DNA of 64,000 bases from Flabesymbios commensalis (GCA_964017125.1 OZ024908.1:81343499-81407498), one strand, 5' to 3'. Positions 1 to 18,068 are shown, counted from the first letter of the stretch. The notes: generated by a model not told the origin, from the letters alone. Numbers and translations are program-made.

Positions 1-299
1 ATACCATTATATGACGTCACCGACAAGTTTACAAATTATTTCCTAATCTATACATATCATTACCGGTGTTCCCCAAGAACCTAAAGACAGGAATGTAGCG
101 AAGTGTTATTTTGCCATATGTTGAAACGGAATTTCAGAGTTGGTAAAAAAACTTTGTCAACATAGTAGGTTAGTATCTCAAGGTCGTGTTGGAGAGTAAC
201 CTTTACAAATACACTGTATCTATTGGCATACATAAAGATTTATAATGTAAACCCAATGATATTCAGAAATTTTAAACTTGAACTGCCATACACATCATA

Positions 300-460
300 G
301 GGTTAATACACATCCATAGGGCTAAAAGTCACAGGTTGTGACTTTTAACCCCAAGGGTGGACATTATTCCTTGTGATATATAACCCCACTGTAGGCCCTA
401 CCTTCATTACACTGTGACATTAAACCCCATACTGGGGTTGAATGTCACAAGCTCACCAGC
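300..460. repeat. Pair of short hairpins
   Basis: Two imperfect palindromes lie side by side. At about 326-352, AAAAGTCACA faces TGTGACTTTT. At about 414-450, TGTGACATT...AACCCC faces GGGGTT...AATGTCACA. They share the GTCACA core, so they may be the two ends of one small inverted-repeat element of about 130 bp. No coding sequence is visible, and the flanks (1-300 and 460-730) hold nothing I recognise. Confidence 0.35.
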
Positions 461-779
461 AAGGACACACACCGTTTTTTTGCAGTTTCGTTTAATGTTC
501 GTTTCAGAGGGAATTCATGTTTGGTAGCAAAATATGTGCCTATGCTTTGCCATTGCCAAACGGGTTCTGATTAAACACATGAAATATATATAAACTCGCT
601 TCTATTGTTTGTGACTTTTAGCCACATCCTCCCCTATATAGCCCCAACATAAGCCTAATACATGGTGCAATTAAACACAACAACGCTATTTTATTATTGC
701 CAAAATACAGTAAAAAACCTACTTTTTAATTATGAAAAGTTTCAAAACTGGTTTGAATATTTTTCGCGTTCGCGCCGGT

Positions 780-1382
780 TTTGCATTGCACCCACTTGAA
801 GTTGTGTCTCTCTGGGTACGCGAAGTGAGTAAAAATAATCAATTTTTGTTTAATCTGAGAGGGACATGGTGCAATGGTTAGAGCGTGGCGCTCTGCCGAT
901 GTCGCTGCCTGCCGTACGGTTTCGAATCCCGGTTGGTGCAGGATTTTCAGAGGAATATCATGTTTCTCCCCTCTCAATCTTGGGACATTGTTAAGATGCT
1001 GTGTCCTTGGTCAAGGCACTTCACCCTCAAATGCTTCACTTGACTCAGGTGAAAATGAGTACCTGGTAGGACAGAGATGGCAATGTGTACGATGAGTTCA
1101 ATGCGCCGAAACGGCTGCAGGACTGTATGCTCCCCGTGGAGTTGAAATGGCACACAAATGAACGGGTCCAGTGACCAGGGGGTAAGATGTAAAGTCGGAT
1201 GATAGGTCTTCAGACTTGATATCAGACTATAAACCTGCACCTTTACCTTTCTTTTTTTACCTTTAATTTGAGATAAAACATATGAAAATCTTGATGTATA
1301 AACACACATTTTCGTCTCGATAACAGTGATTTTAATCCACTAATAAACCATTTTAAAAATGACTATAGTCATGCTTAGCGGT
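780..1382 (+). repeat. Family B hairpin module, split by a SINE
   Basis: The left part carries CACCCACTTGAAGTTGTGTC and the right part carries the usual continuation of the module (TTTGAGAT, CTTGATGT, AACAGTGAT, CTATAGTCATGC). The same order of motifs recurs at 11.8, 13.6, 23.8, 26.0 and 49.4 kb. Here the module is interrupted by the SINE at 861-1261. It is a non-coding dispersed repeat whose hairpin arm pairs ACTTGAAGTTGTG with CACAACTTCAAGT. Confidence 0.6.
861..1261 (+). mobile_element. tRNA-derived SINE with target-site duplication
   Basis: A tRNA-like head runs from about 865 to 940. It has an RNA polymerase III A box (TGGTGCAATGG) and a B box (GGTTTCGAATCCC) at the expected spacing. 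A body of about 300 bp follows, containing TGTCCTTGGTCAAGGCAC and GAGTACCTGGTAGG. From memory, this resembles the conserved central block of several metazoan SINEs. The 3' end is a short ACCTTT-type tail. Flanks TTTAATCTGAGA (849-860) and TTTAATTTGAGA (1262-1273) form a 12 bp duplication with one mismatch, as expected for LINE-driven insertion. The target is a family B repeat. SINEs encode no protein; open frames across it are incidental. Confidence 0.8.
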
Positions 1383-1534
1383 TTAACCATTACAGCACGG
1401 GGATCGACTTTAGATTCTGACGTCTAAAGACGATCGCCGCACTGTAGGTTATGAGACAGTTATGATGATTCCCAATGGAAAAAAACTTAGGCCTCCGAGG
1501 TTTTCATAAAAAAATTCAGCGCTTTAAGGGTTAA
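1383..1534 (+). mobile_element. Family C TTAA-flanked non-autonomous element (short copy)
   Basis: TTAA occurs at both ends. The left end reads CCATTACAGCACGGGGATCG and the right end CAGCGCTTTAAGGG. The middle has the family's TCTGACGTCTAAAG repeat and a terminal block with TATGATGATT. Terminal CCCTT-like repeats with a TTAA target are typical of piggyBac-type elements (Kolobok also uses TTAA). No transposase is present, so this is a MITE. This copy lacks about 70 bp present in fuller copies such as 26180-26405. Confidence 0.6.
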
Positions 1535-1777
1535 GGTTAAACTAGTGTTCAACTGCAAAATGCGCATGCCTGCGACGGTCAAGTGTAGGCCAACAGTTGT
1601 CTATTGAGTACAGATTGACGGCATTAATATAGCCACTGAACTGATTACAGGATACTACTTAAACGAGACATTGATCCGATGCTGTTTTAATGCTAGGCCA
1701 ACGTCTGCGACGCTGGCCCAACATTGAATCAACATTGAATAAATGTACAATGTTTGAGAGAAAGTCCTCCTGCAGCC

Positions 1778-1885
1778 CAGCAAACACAAGACATTTGTAT
1801 AACATTTATACAGCGTCGGCCCAACGTTTTCGACGTTGGTCCAATATTGCATGAAGGCATACAAATGTTTTGTGTTTACTGAGTG
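1778..1885. repeat. Family A palindromic MITE
   Basis: The left end is CCAGCAAACACAAGACATTTG and the right end CAAATGTTTTGTGTTTACTG, with an inner pair CAACGTTTTCGACGTTG. It is a non-coding foldback of about 108 bp. A decayed relative at 1675-1740 carries the GCGACGCTGGCCCAACATTG core. More than a dozen copies lie in this window. Confidence 0.65.
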
Positions 1886-2260
1886 TCAAACAAGCTTTTT
1901 GGGGTCAAGCAGTTTCCAAATCCCTGCAGTAATACAGTCAGTTTGTTTGCAAGCCAGCGACCAGGTAGGGGCAAGGGCAAAGTGCTTTGAATTATTAACT
2001 CATAGATGTCGCTCAAGTATATATGAACTTGCTGTGATTTGAGAACTTGCTCTTAATGAGGCTTTGGGTATGAAACGCATATTTAGTATTATTATGGAAT
2101 AGGGCCTTGGCCTACCCACGGGCACTATTGTTTTCTGGGGGACCCTTGTCTCGCGAATTTTGACAGTTGATCACACCTTTAAGCCAGAATAGGGTTAAAG
2201 CCCAGTGTTTTCTGGGATGCTAGTTATTCATTATTTGGTCTCCAGACATGCTTCGCTTAC

Positions 2261-4332
2261 TATTTCGTTTTTCATCTGCATGGGAGTGGCGTACGCCTGA
2301 CAGACCACAGAGTCCAGAGTGACAGGGCTGGACAGGGTGGGGATGTTAAACAAACTGCTGCAGTCATCTGTGATGCTCATCCTGTAAATCCAGGGAGTAA
2401 ATAGCACCCCGTCCATAGACTTGTAGATCACTATGAATCCGGGGCGCTTACTATCCGCACTCTGGATTCGAATCTGGCGCACTTCAAACTCCTGAAAAAG
2501 AAACAGAAATGCAGGTGTTAACTATAAAGTTAAGTGGTGAATTATTAAGACGAAAAAATAATATGATATGTTACCACGAATATTCTCATTGGAACAATGA
2601 ATGCATAGTGGAAGGTCCTATACAGGCCTACTCTCACCACCACGGCGCATCGGGATGGTTGCTAGTATTAGTACTTTGTGTCCAACCCGGAACAGCTCAT
2701 TAGAGATCTGTTCCGTCTGTTGCATCTGTGCAGCATGGCACGGAAGCACTACTCTATAGTGACAATCCAAGAGCTGCAGCCTTTTAAGAGTCTGGCTATA
2801 ATCGTCGGGCGGATTGCCAGCGGTGTATCCTTGTTCTTTTGTTCAACATGCAGCGGAGCCATGAAAGGGCCTAGAACTACCAGTCATAGGTTGTTCTACA
2901 TTAGATCTCTCACATATAGAATGAGTGGAGTTGCCCTCAACTGTTGTTACTCTGGGCACTATGCGAACCGAGGATAACGGAGCTGCGCGAGAGGCCATGG
3001 TGTTTCAGCATTAAATTGCACAACAGAACCCTAGTCTCCGGCCGTCTGAGAATGTCTGTTAATAAATTCCCTAGACATGCACAGAACCCTTTATCGGTTG
3101 AGTGAAGTAAAACACTCTCAAAATAACCTATCTTCATCTGTTCATCATTCAATTATCATCCACAGACTGCACTTTTTGTTATTACAAAATCACATAATAA
3201 CCGTTTCAGCTGAAAAGTAATATTAAACATTAATTTACTACTTCTACTACTACCCCCACCACACATATCTTCTGGATCGAAACCTACACTGTTTGATGTT
3301 GGGTGCTTTACACGTATATTTTATTAATAATTAAAAGCCGAAAAATATACATAATATTTATGCATATATATTTATATTCAAATTTCGTCAAAGATATACA
3401 GCAAAGTGAGTAATATAAGCACCATGAGACAGGCTTGTTGTTTGACACAGGAATGATTTTGCTATTTGAAGGCCATTTCGATTTTCTACCGTAAATGGTA
3501 ATTTATCCTTCTTTGGCCAGTTTGTAAACTTGGGTCCGTTTTCTGTAATTACAATGTATTTTGAGTGATACATATTTAGGTTTACTATTATCCAGCAAAC
3601 ACAAAATATTTGTATAACATCTATACAACGTCTGCCCCACGTCTTTCACGTTGGTCCAACATGGCACAAATGTTATACAAATGTGTTGTATTTACTGGGA
3701 TCAAGTAATGCCTGATTGTCATTTATTTTGCTAAGACTTTTATGATGATTTCAAATTAAAAAAAACCTTCGGTCTCTTGGTTGATATAAAAATATGTCAG
3801 CGTTTCAAGGGATAATCCCGAAGAAGTCGCCCCCTTGGATATGAAAGGGTGTATCTGCTACTTTGTAAAGTGGCAGATACACCCTTTCATATCCAAGGGG
3901 ACGAAGTTCTTACATTACCTGTTCCAAGTTGACCACGATGACGGCCTGAGGGTCTTGTCGTAACACGCCGTACCCCAGAAAGCCCAGGTTGGTTCTGGAG
4001 GTGCTCTGCCACCACGTGTAGGCCAGCCCGTCCACCATGTGCTCTGGGGAGTGGGTGGTCTCGTTGTAGCAGATGCCCTTGGGTATGTCTTTGCCCACCA
4101 GTACGGTGGAGTGGTTGTAGTAGGACTCCTCGCCCAGCTTCCCGCACGTCACCCACGCCAGCACGGGTTTGTTCAGGGCAACGTCCACAGGTTCTGTCGC
4201 CACCTCCATCACCGCCAACGTCCACAGCAACGCCGCGAGCGCAACACGACGGATCCACGGCGGGCCGACGGCTGCAGCCGTCGGCCCGTCCTGGGGCCGA
4301 CGTCTTGGGGAGGTCGTGAGTTCTCGCAGCAT
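2261..4332 (-). CDS. Laminin-type protein, N-terminal (LamNT) exons, partial
   Basis: Two coding exons are visible: 4332-3919 (138 residues) and 2491-2261 (77 residues). They join in phase 0 at AG|GTAATG and TTTCAG|GA; the second ends at a GTAAGC donor and the rest lies beyond the left edge. Residues 28-46 form a hydrophobic secretion signal behind an unusually long basic start. The remainder fits a laminin N-terminal domain. The first exon has TCG, a Cys near residue 88 and MVDGLAYTWWQS (99-110). The second has RPGFIVIYKSMDG, TPWIYRMSITDDC, LFNIP and a closing VVCQAYATP. RPG...SLDG and DDC/DTEC are typical of laminin alpha chains. Laminins assemble in basement membranes through this domain, so extracellular matrix is inferred. 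N-glycosylation sites occur at NHS and NET. The LamNT is shorter than usual, and alpha versus usherin- or netrin-type cannot be settled here. The first Met at 4332 is chosen because a later one would lie inside the signal. Confidence 0.75.
2645..3100 (+). repeat. Dispersed repeat, copy 1 (in laminin intron 1)
   Basis: This stretch matches 33541-34150 over most of its length at moderate identity. Shared words include GGGATGGTTGCTAGTA, ATTAGATCTCTCAC, GTTTCAGCATTAAATTGCA and CCCTAGACATGC. I do not recognise the family. Open frames in both copies are interrupted, so no product is claimed. It fills most of the laminin intron between 2491 and 3918. Confidence 0.6.
3592..3700. repeat. Family A palindromic MITE
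   Basis: CCAGCAAACACAAAATATTT at the left faces AAATGTGTTGTATTTACTGG at the right, with inner CGTTGGTCCAACAT. It lies in intron 1 of the laminin-type gene. Non-coding. Confidence 0.6.
3726..3830 (+). repeat. Family C element, right end only
   Basis: This is the terminal block of family C: CTAAGACTTTTATGATGATT, then GGTCTC, then TCAGCGTTTCAAGGGATAA. The left half is missing. It ends directly against the family F hairpin at 3831. Confidence 0.45.
3831..3900. repeat. Family F 70 bp near-perfect hairpin beside a splice donor
   Basis: The two outer 28 bp arms (3831-3858 and 3873-3900) are perfect reverse complements beginning CCCCTTGGATATGAAAGG, and the 14 bp centre is nearly palindromic. The hairpin lies 18 nt inside the intron from the 5' splice site of laminin exon 1, so the pre-mRNA would carry a stable stem just past the donor. 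A diverged relative at 12039-12105 sits in the same relation to a PSMA4 exon. Confidence 0.7.
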
Positions 4333-4372
4333 TTTAAAATCGGCGTTATCGCGTTGTTTAGGAGATAAATAA

Positions 4373-5528
4373 CAATGATCAAATGGAATCTATGCTGCAC
4401 ATTTGAACGAAGTCATCAGACGATGCGAAGCACTTCACATAGCACTGCAGTTTTATTGTAATTCCATAAAAATGAAGCGATTGTAAAAAAATACTAAGGA
4501 TTGTGATAATATAGTAAAGATGGTAGCACATGAACCACTGTATATAAGCCTCAGCTATTCCTAATTATTCCATGGCGTGTGCAGCAGTGCGTGACGAGCG
4601 TCTGGAGCGTTCTAATTCACACTAACGTTACAGTCAGCTCGTCTACGCGAATCGATAGGCCTATAGGCTATATCCTTCAAAATATGTGTATTTCAAATTT
4701 AAAGCCCACTTTTGTTGTGTATAGAGCTTTCTCCGTGTTCAACGGATCACTATGATTGCCACGACTGAGATGACGCATCTGAACGCGCCGCTCTCTATTG
4801 GTGATAATTATACGGTCACCTGACATCTGCTGCCATCTGGTGCTTATTGACCCGTCCTACCTGACTGTAACGTGTAGGCCCTAACCCTTTGATTGCTACA
4901 GTGAGCATTATCGCTCTCGTGCTGTTGGCTTTTACTGCGAGACGAGTGGTGAGATCAGCCCATATCGCACTCTCTCCCATACGCTTCACTTTTCATTTTA
5001 ATTTGGCCGTTTCTGATAGATATTCGTACGAGAAAATGTATACTGCATCATTGAGTACGGCGAGATGGCATGATCTCGTTACCACATCAAGGCTCGGGCT
5101 TGATGTTGTGACTTGTGCTAAGATGAGCCCGTCTCCTCTTCCCAACGATGCATAATATTATATCCTTACACGTTTGGCTTAATATGAAGGGTCTGGAAAC
5201 CGCTGGTTTCTGTTGAAAATTCTAACAAATTCTAAACATCCACCAAAATATCGGTACATATATTTGACACTTAAAATTTACTACGTGTCAAATATCGATA
5301 TAGTAACGTTAGCTGAACGAGAAGACCACATTTGTTTCAATCGGATCCCCCCTTTATCATTCAAAATTCTTGATGCGCCCTATTGAAATTATACAGGTTA
5401 CCAAGAACTTAATATATCTATATAAAGTTCTTGAGGTTACTAACGCTACCCTGTCGTGAAAAGACAAACAGTTGTGACTTCAAACACATGAAAAAGTAAG
5501 AAGTTCACTGTCGTTACGCTACACTGAC
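4373..5528. other. Gene-free stretch upstream of the laminin-type gene
   Basis: No coding or RNA gene is visible. About 4560-5150 is more GC-balanced and could hold the promoter or 5' leader of the laminin-type gene on the minus strand, but no TATA box or splice signal can be assigned. A small hairpin (TTTGACAC facing GTGTCAAAT) lies at about 5260-5295. Confidence 0.4.
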
Positions 5529-5709
5529 TTAACCCTTCTGCTGTCGGGACCGTAGGCCTATAGATGCGTTTTCAAGCAAATGTCGGACCTAATAAATTAA
5601 CCTCGAATTGCTCATATATTTTTTCGTATTTATATTTTCGTCATTTGGAGCTGGAAATTGCGTCAGCAATTGAAAAATAGTACACCAAAAATCGGCAGCA
5701 TAAGGGTTA
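5529..5709 (+). mobile_element. Family D TTAA-flanked MITE (short copy)
   Basis: It starts TTAACCCTTCTGCTGTCGGG and ends CGGCAGCATAAGGGTTA. Inside is the family's TCGTCATTTGGAGCTGGAA motif. Fuller relatives are at 42739-42986 and 10967-11214. The CCCTT termini and TTAA target suggest a piggyBac-type non-autonomous element. Confidence 0.55.
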
Positions 5710-6289
5710 TTTTGTTAACCATTTAAACCCCCACGATGCATCAAAGCATCATCTTGCATCTCTGAAGAATGATTTAATTTTCTAATACCTAAATGGGGTT
5801 TGGAACGAAAGTTTTCATCGAACTGTTTTAATAATTTTGAACTATACCAACGCTCTTTATGCGGGATTACTCAATGTAGAAGTGAAAAAGAGAATGTACA
5901 TAATATAGGCCTATATTGCGGCAAAAATCATCACTGGTGCAAACAAATATGACAGTAGCACTAGCGCGTTAAGCATTACACACTGTCTACCAATCAACCT
6001 TTTATTCAGAAGCATACACAAATTGGCTCCTAAATATTTATTGTTTATAATATTCCACACACGACACGTAAGACCTTTGCCGATCGTGAATTCAGTGTGT
6101 TAGGCCCAAGATCACGGAACTCTTTGCTAGATCTCCGTTTCATTAGCAACTACCATCAGTTTAATTACTCTCCCCACACAAAAAAAACACATCATAATTA
6201 ACACGATATTTTGATTATGTAGCCTACCTAATTCAGTAAAAAAACGATTTATTTATTGACTTCTGTGACACTATAGGTCCATTCACACC

Positions 6290-6400
6290 CCAGCAAACAC
6301 AAAACATTTTGTATAACATTAATGCAATGTTGGACCAACGTCGAAACCTTGATCGGGCGCTGTATAAATGGTATATATGTGTATTGTGCTTGCTGGGTAG
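6290..6400. repeat. Family A palindromic MITE
   Basis: CCCCAGCAAACACAAAACAT at the left, GTGTATTGTGCTTGCTGGG at the right, and TGGACCAACGTCGA in the middle. Short open frames on both strands here arise from the palindrome and are not genes. Confidence 0.6.
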
Positions 6401-6601
6401 AGCGAGTGATTCGCATATGATAATGTCTTATCATAAACCCATGGACATACATTTATTACAACCTGTTCACATTGAAACGAATGATTTGCTTTACGCTGGT
6501 GTGAACACTATCCGAATCACAGCGAGACACAACTTCAAGTGGGTGAATATTTAATTTAACAAATTTAGCGCTGCGTTAAGATGGTGTGATAACACGGATG
6601 A

Positions 6602-6706
6602 AGCACGGGATGTGATCGCGCTGATCAATATAGGCCTATAGTCATGCATCCCGTGCAAAGGCAAACAGCAGTAACTACTTACTTTTCAAGTAAGCAGCTA
6701 CTGCTC
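6602..6706. repeat. Two adjacent hairpins
   Basis: GCACGGGATG (6602) faces CATCCCGTGC (about 6647-6656) across a 35 bp loop containing TATAGGCCTATA. Next to it, GCAGTAACTACTTACTT faces AAGTAAGCAGCTACTGC. The second hairpin is related to 18532-18588 and half of it recurs near 23265-23310. Confidence 0.5.
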
Positions 6707-6879
6707 ATCAAGAATGGAAATCAGTTGCTGGTAACGGTGTCGGAGTTAGGCCAGAAACGTCCAATCTCACCATTGCACCAAGTAGGATTCGCCGCTTTGT
6801 CATACACCAGAGAGAAACCTGGTATCTTAAATCTATCAACCCATGTATGTGGATATTTTTCAGGTGCATAATAGGCTTT

Positions 6880-7370
6880 CCTAAAATAGCACATTTTTTC
6901 ATGGCCAACTTGCACAGTTTTCCAGATATCACGCATAATAAAGTCAAAAATGGCTGATAGTCGGCCATTTTGAATTAGATCGAACATACTTCATGGTGCA
7001 TACTTCCATGCAGTCTCACACTTTGCCTTATAGTACTGGTCTAGATATCCGGAACGGTTTTTCAGATATTACACATATTAAAGTCACCTATGGCCACAAG
7101 TCAGCTATTTTGAATTTTGATCGAGTTGAAATTATCCCTGCCTGAAAAATGATATCAGCAATATTAAACAAAATAAATCTATTTTGGCCGAGTTATGGAG
7201 GTCAAATATCAAAACTCCCAAGGGATGTGTGTGTGCAATATGGAAGAAATACCACCATGTGTTTCTGAGATATGCTCCTGAAACAAACATGGCCGTCTAT
7301 CTATCTGTCCAGGTCGACGATATAGCCCTCAACCCCTTAACTTTGCTGCGCAGGGGATATAAATGAGCTT
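6880..7370 (+). repeat. Unclassified dispersed repeat
   Basis: The stretch has internal near-duplications. TCCAGATATCACGCATAATAAAGTCA and CAGATATTACACATATTAAAGTCA recur about 150 bp apart, each followed by a TGGC...CATTTTGAATT or TATTTTGAATTTTGATCGA phrase. It ends in CAGGTCGACGATATAGCCCT. It resembles dispersed non-coding repeats of invertebrate genomes, but I cannot name the family. Confidence 0.35.
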
Positions 7371-7419
7371 GACCTTTTGTTTTTATTTACTTAAGGGTGA
7401 ACAATGCAGTGGATATTAT

Positions 7420-7845
7420 GAGGGTGTACATGGGTTAAAAAACGAGTCGAACTAACGACGAAGAGCCTGTTTTTAGAGGATGAGGATAGAGGATTGCAGT
7501 TTCTAAATAGTGTAAAAAATGATACTAAAAATGTATATCTAGTGTAAAAAACGAAGTGAACTAGCTATAAAAAAACAAATATCGACGTCAGTATATTACA
7601 ACTATAATTGTGTATATTATAAATAACTGTTGATTGCTGTTTTATAAAAAAAAATATTAATCTGTTATAATATTACTTCCATTATGATAAACTGAGGCGG
7701 AAATTTTATCAAAAATGAGGTCAATATCTTATAAATAATGAAGTGAAAACATTTTTCCCTTATAAAAAGTGGATAGTGAGGCCGAAAAATGGGTAAAAAG
7801 TGAAGTGGGAAGAATCCATAATTCCCAGGACCCATGTGCACCCTC
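7420..7845. mobile_element. Small inverted-repeat DNA element
   Basis: The left terminus GAGGGTGTACATGGGT pairs with the right terminus ACCCATGTGCACCCTC (15 of 16). The flanks GGATATTAT and AGATATGGC may be a decayed 9 bp duplication. The 426 bp interior is non-coding with a recurring GTGTAAAAAACGAAGTGAAC-like phrase. A Mutator-like non-autonomous element would fit, but no transposase supports it. Confidence 0.5.
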
Positions 7846-8181
7846 AGATATGGCATGTCAAATTTGCTTCATATAGCAATAAAATATTACACCATGCGCT
7901 CCAGTTGACTTAATTTCAGTCTACTACAGGCAATGCATTACAAACATTGCACGAGTTGGGTGGGATAGTAGGCAAGTTAAATAAGATATACACAAAGTCA
8001 CCATATGGAAAAAAAAAAAAATCAATAAAAAACCATAAGTCTATTATGCAATGCAAAATTTAAAAAATATAACAGAAAACATATTTGTCCACCGATTTTA
8101 TATTTATAAAAGGGTATACAATACAATACTTCACACAGCTTGCCATCTCTTTATGTATAGCGTTTATTGAATATGTCCCAA

Positions 8182-8275
8182 CCCAGTAAACACGAACCAT
8201 AGACTCAATGTTGGTTTATTGTGACACTGGCCCAACATTTAGCCAGCATTGGTTCAACGCCCCGTGTTTGCTGGG
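8182..8275. repeat. Family A palindromic MITE
   Basis: CCCAGTAAACACGAACCA at the left, CCCCGTGTTTGCTGGG at the right, and ACTGGCCCAACATT in the middle. It lies downstream of the PSMA4 stop codon. Confidence 0.6.
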
Positions 8276-8494
8276 AATGTGGAATGATTTTTACCGTAGT
8301 CCATCTACCACACGCAGCTGAAGATTAGTGTATAGCATCATAACACAATGTTTTTATAATATTCAGCGTTTTAATAATTATATTGCTCAGGTTGTGATAA
8401 GGACTTCACATTTGAATTTTTCTTTCTGTTGTGGACCAATATTAGTTATGTCAAGGTTAGGTTGCAATTACATCATAATATCCACAATAATGTA

Positions 8495-15262
<6,768 letters not shown>

Positions 15263-17304
15263 CTAAAACAAAACAACATTTTATAGAAAAGAAAATTCTA
15301 CTATATGTACACAGCGCTAGAAATAGATAAAAAAATTTAATCGACAACAAGATTGGAATTAGCAAAAATTTATTGGGCTGCAATATTGTTACTAATCATG
15401 CATCTTTTATTTTTTCAGGATTTATTAAAACCTTGCAAATTATTTCACTTTGATAAATAATGAACTTCCGATTTATTTGCAATAGGGAAATGCTAAAAAA
15501 AGAACTAGAGAATCAAACTACTAACACAGTGCTCGAGTCCACCTTACACATGTTACGCAAACCTGCAACATACTCCCCTTTAAAAAATCTGCTAGTCTGT
15601 AAGCAGCATTCAACACACTCGTTGGGCTGACTTCTATATTTTCCTCCATACCTCATGCAATTTTTACTGCAACCGTGTTGGCTACAAACCTAGGATGCTC
15701 TTCTAGGGCATTACAGGCGAGCAGAGCCCCACATTTCATTTTCATTTTTTTGCATTTTCTTACAAAAATTAAACAAGAACCCTGCGGTTCTGAACATTAT
15801 TGAGAGTTATTATTTGACTGACTGAAGTTTATATTAAAGCAATGGGCCATCCATGTGAAACTGTAATCAAAACAAAAATATATCTTCTGCCAATAACTAC
15901 TTTAGATTGCAAAAACTTGCTTAAAAATAATTAGATGCACAAGTGCAAGATGTTTTCTTTGTTAGTTCACATGATAGCAGTATATTAAAATACTGTGCAA
16001 GCACTCCTAACACCGCGTCGCGGATGTAGTGACTTGTCTTAAAAATCGTGTAGTAGATATTATAAAACAAACTTATATGATGTTTTTTAATAAATCGTGT
16101 TATAAGATATTATAATTATCACTGATATTATATTACTCATAGGATAACTACAAAGCCTCTATAGACAGGGTTCAACACGCTCCAATAAACACAACAACTT
16201 AATCTTTGTACTTACAACTGCAATCATCAAACACCAGACTACATGAAAGTATAACCAGCGCCAATACAGTGCCGCATTGCAGACCCACGCGAGACGTTGA
16301 CCCAATGCTGGTTAAATTTTGGCCTACCGTCTTCCCAATGTCTAACCAACATTGGGGCAACGTCTCGTGCTCGCTGGGGTCACACCCTTGCAGTCATCAA
16401 ATCCTCATACATGCACTGTAACTAGAACCACCGGTACTTAAATGAAGAGGTAAATGACTACGGTATATTATATACTCGTAATTCAATAAAATTAGAGCAA
16501 CATACTTTATTATGATATAAAAATATATATATTGCATAAAATAACCTGCTCCAGCATTATTGAGTGCCCATGGTAGTACAGCTTTGACAAAAACTTTTAA
16601 ATTGACAAGAATCGTTGTTGTTGCAACATTGACCTAATGATGGGTTAACGTTGACACAACGTCTTCGATGCTGGCCCACCATTGGATCAATGTTTCGTGT
16701 TTGCTGGGTAAGACACATAACACCTTACAATATAAGTGAAAAGGCCACAATTGTAAGCATGGTAATACATAGCGCTGACCGGCCTATATGAGGAGGGGCC
16801 GTCGTCTCCAAGGGAATGTGAAATGCAGAACACGATAGTATGTCAATATATTTTTATTTAGCGTATATATCACATGAACGCGATAATTACCATTGAGCGA
16901 CAGTCATATTAAATGAGAGACGCGCAATTGTAGTCAAAATGATTATACCTTACTATAGGCCCTAGTCATAATTCTAATATCGCTATTATAAAATTTTGTG
17001 GTTGTAGTTATTACTTCAATTTAATACGCAACTTAACATGCAAACACGGGTGTAGCTTACATGTGTAATATACGAACCATTACGGTAATATAATTAGGTT
17101 TGAATTTAATACCATAGACTACTATACTAGTGGTACTATTGATAACAAAATTAAATTCACCAGAACTTAGTTGGACACCCCTCCCCCCTAATTTAGCAAG
17201 ACCCGGAATGAGATAACCAACTGCCATACTGAACACCCCTTCTGATTTTCGCGCCTATGAGCTCGGGACAGGGAGAAGTTACCTAGGCGCTAGAGAAATT
17301 TCAT
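15263..17304. other. PSMA4 upstream region
   Basis: This must contain the missing PSMA4 ATG exon and promoter unless they lie further right, but nothing decides their place. Two family A palindromes occur at about 16286-16379 (GAGACGTTGACCCAATGCTGG against CCAACATTGGGGCAACGTCTC) and 16620-16709 (GCAACATTGACC against TGTTTCGTGTTTGCTGGG). The rest holds nothing I recognise. Confidence 0.5.
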
Positions 17305-17520
17305 ATACTGTGGATCTGGTAATTTTCGTGTGTTTAGATTTTCGCGAATTTGTGATTTTGGGACTTTACACGAAGTCCAGAATTTGCGAATTATCAATTT
17401 AGATGATAGGTAGCGCTATTATAATAGTAATTTCGCGTGATTATTAAATTCGCGATTTTGTCCTCCCCGCGAAATTCGCGAAAATTAAAACCTCGCGAAT
17501 ATTACCAGATCTACAGTATA
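17305..17520. mobile_element. Small inverted-repeat element (MITE)
   Basis: The left terminus ATACTGTGGATCTGGTAATT pairs with the right terminus ATTACCAGATCTACAGTAT. The interior of about 216 bp is rich in TTCGCGAA-type words, which makes it locally CpG-rich against AT-rich surroundings. Such ends look familiar from invertebrate MITEs, but no superfamily can be assigned. Confidence 0.6.
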
Positions 17521-18068
17521 TCCATTCATTCATTTCGTCACCCACATCTCTTGGATACATATATTATTAAGAACATTTCAAGATGAAATGCGTGGTCTAC
17601 AAGCTCACTGCGTGCACAAGTAAACTATACAGTAACACCAGCAGTGTCCTTATATATTCTAGTGTTCTGTGGATGGGGTCATAATGCTGAATAATGGGAA
17701 TGTATTTTTTGAGAGACGTCAGTGCTTTAAATTGAGAAACGCTAACGTTGCTCCAAATTTGTGAGTTTTTTAATATGCCGTGTGATAAGGTGCTTAACCC
17801 GACCCTCCCAGTCCCACAGGCATCTCAATATCATCATATATTCATCCTTTATGTGACGTTGAAAATCACTTTGCATCGTGATATTTTGATGATGTTTATT
17901 ATTATTTACTTTGACGTTTGATCCTACTTAAATATAGTTTGGTAATTTCAATGATATTTTTTCATCTCTATGATATTTATTCACCTCGGGATGGGGATGT
18001 CTAGACAGCCAAGCTGATAATACCTGGATGTAGGCCTATACACTGATACACCACACAGTGACTACGAG

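Noticed and set aside
862-940. Functional tRNA
   Set aside because: It is the head of a SINE with tail and target duplication.
3887-4368. Several overlapping open frames on both strands
   Set aside because: They are other-frame readings of the GC-rich laminin exon 1, which alone has splice sites and domain similarity.
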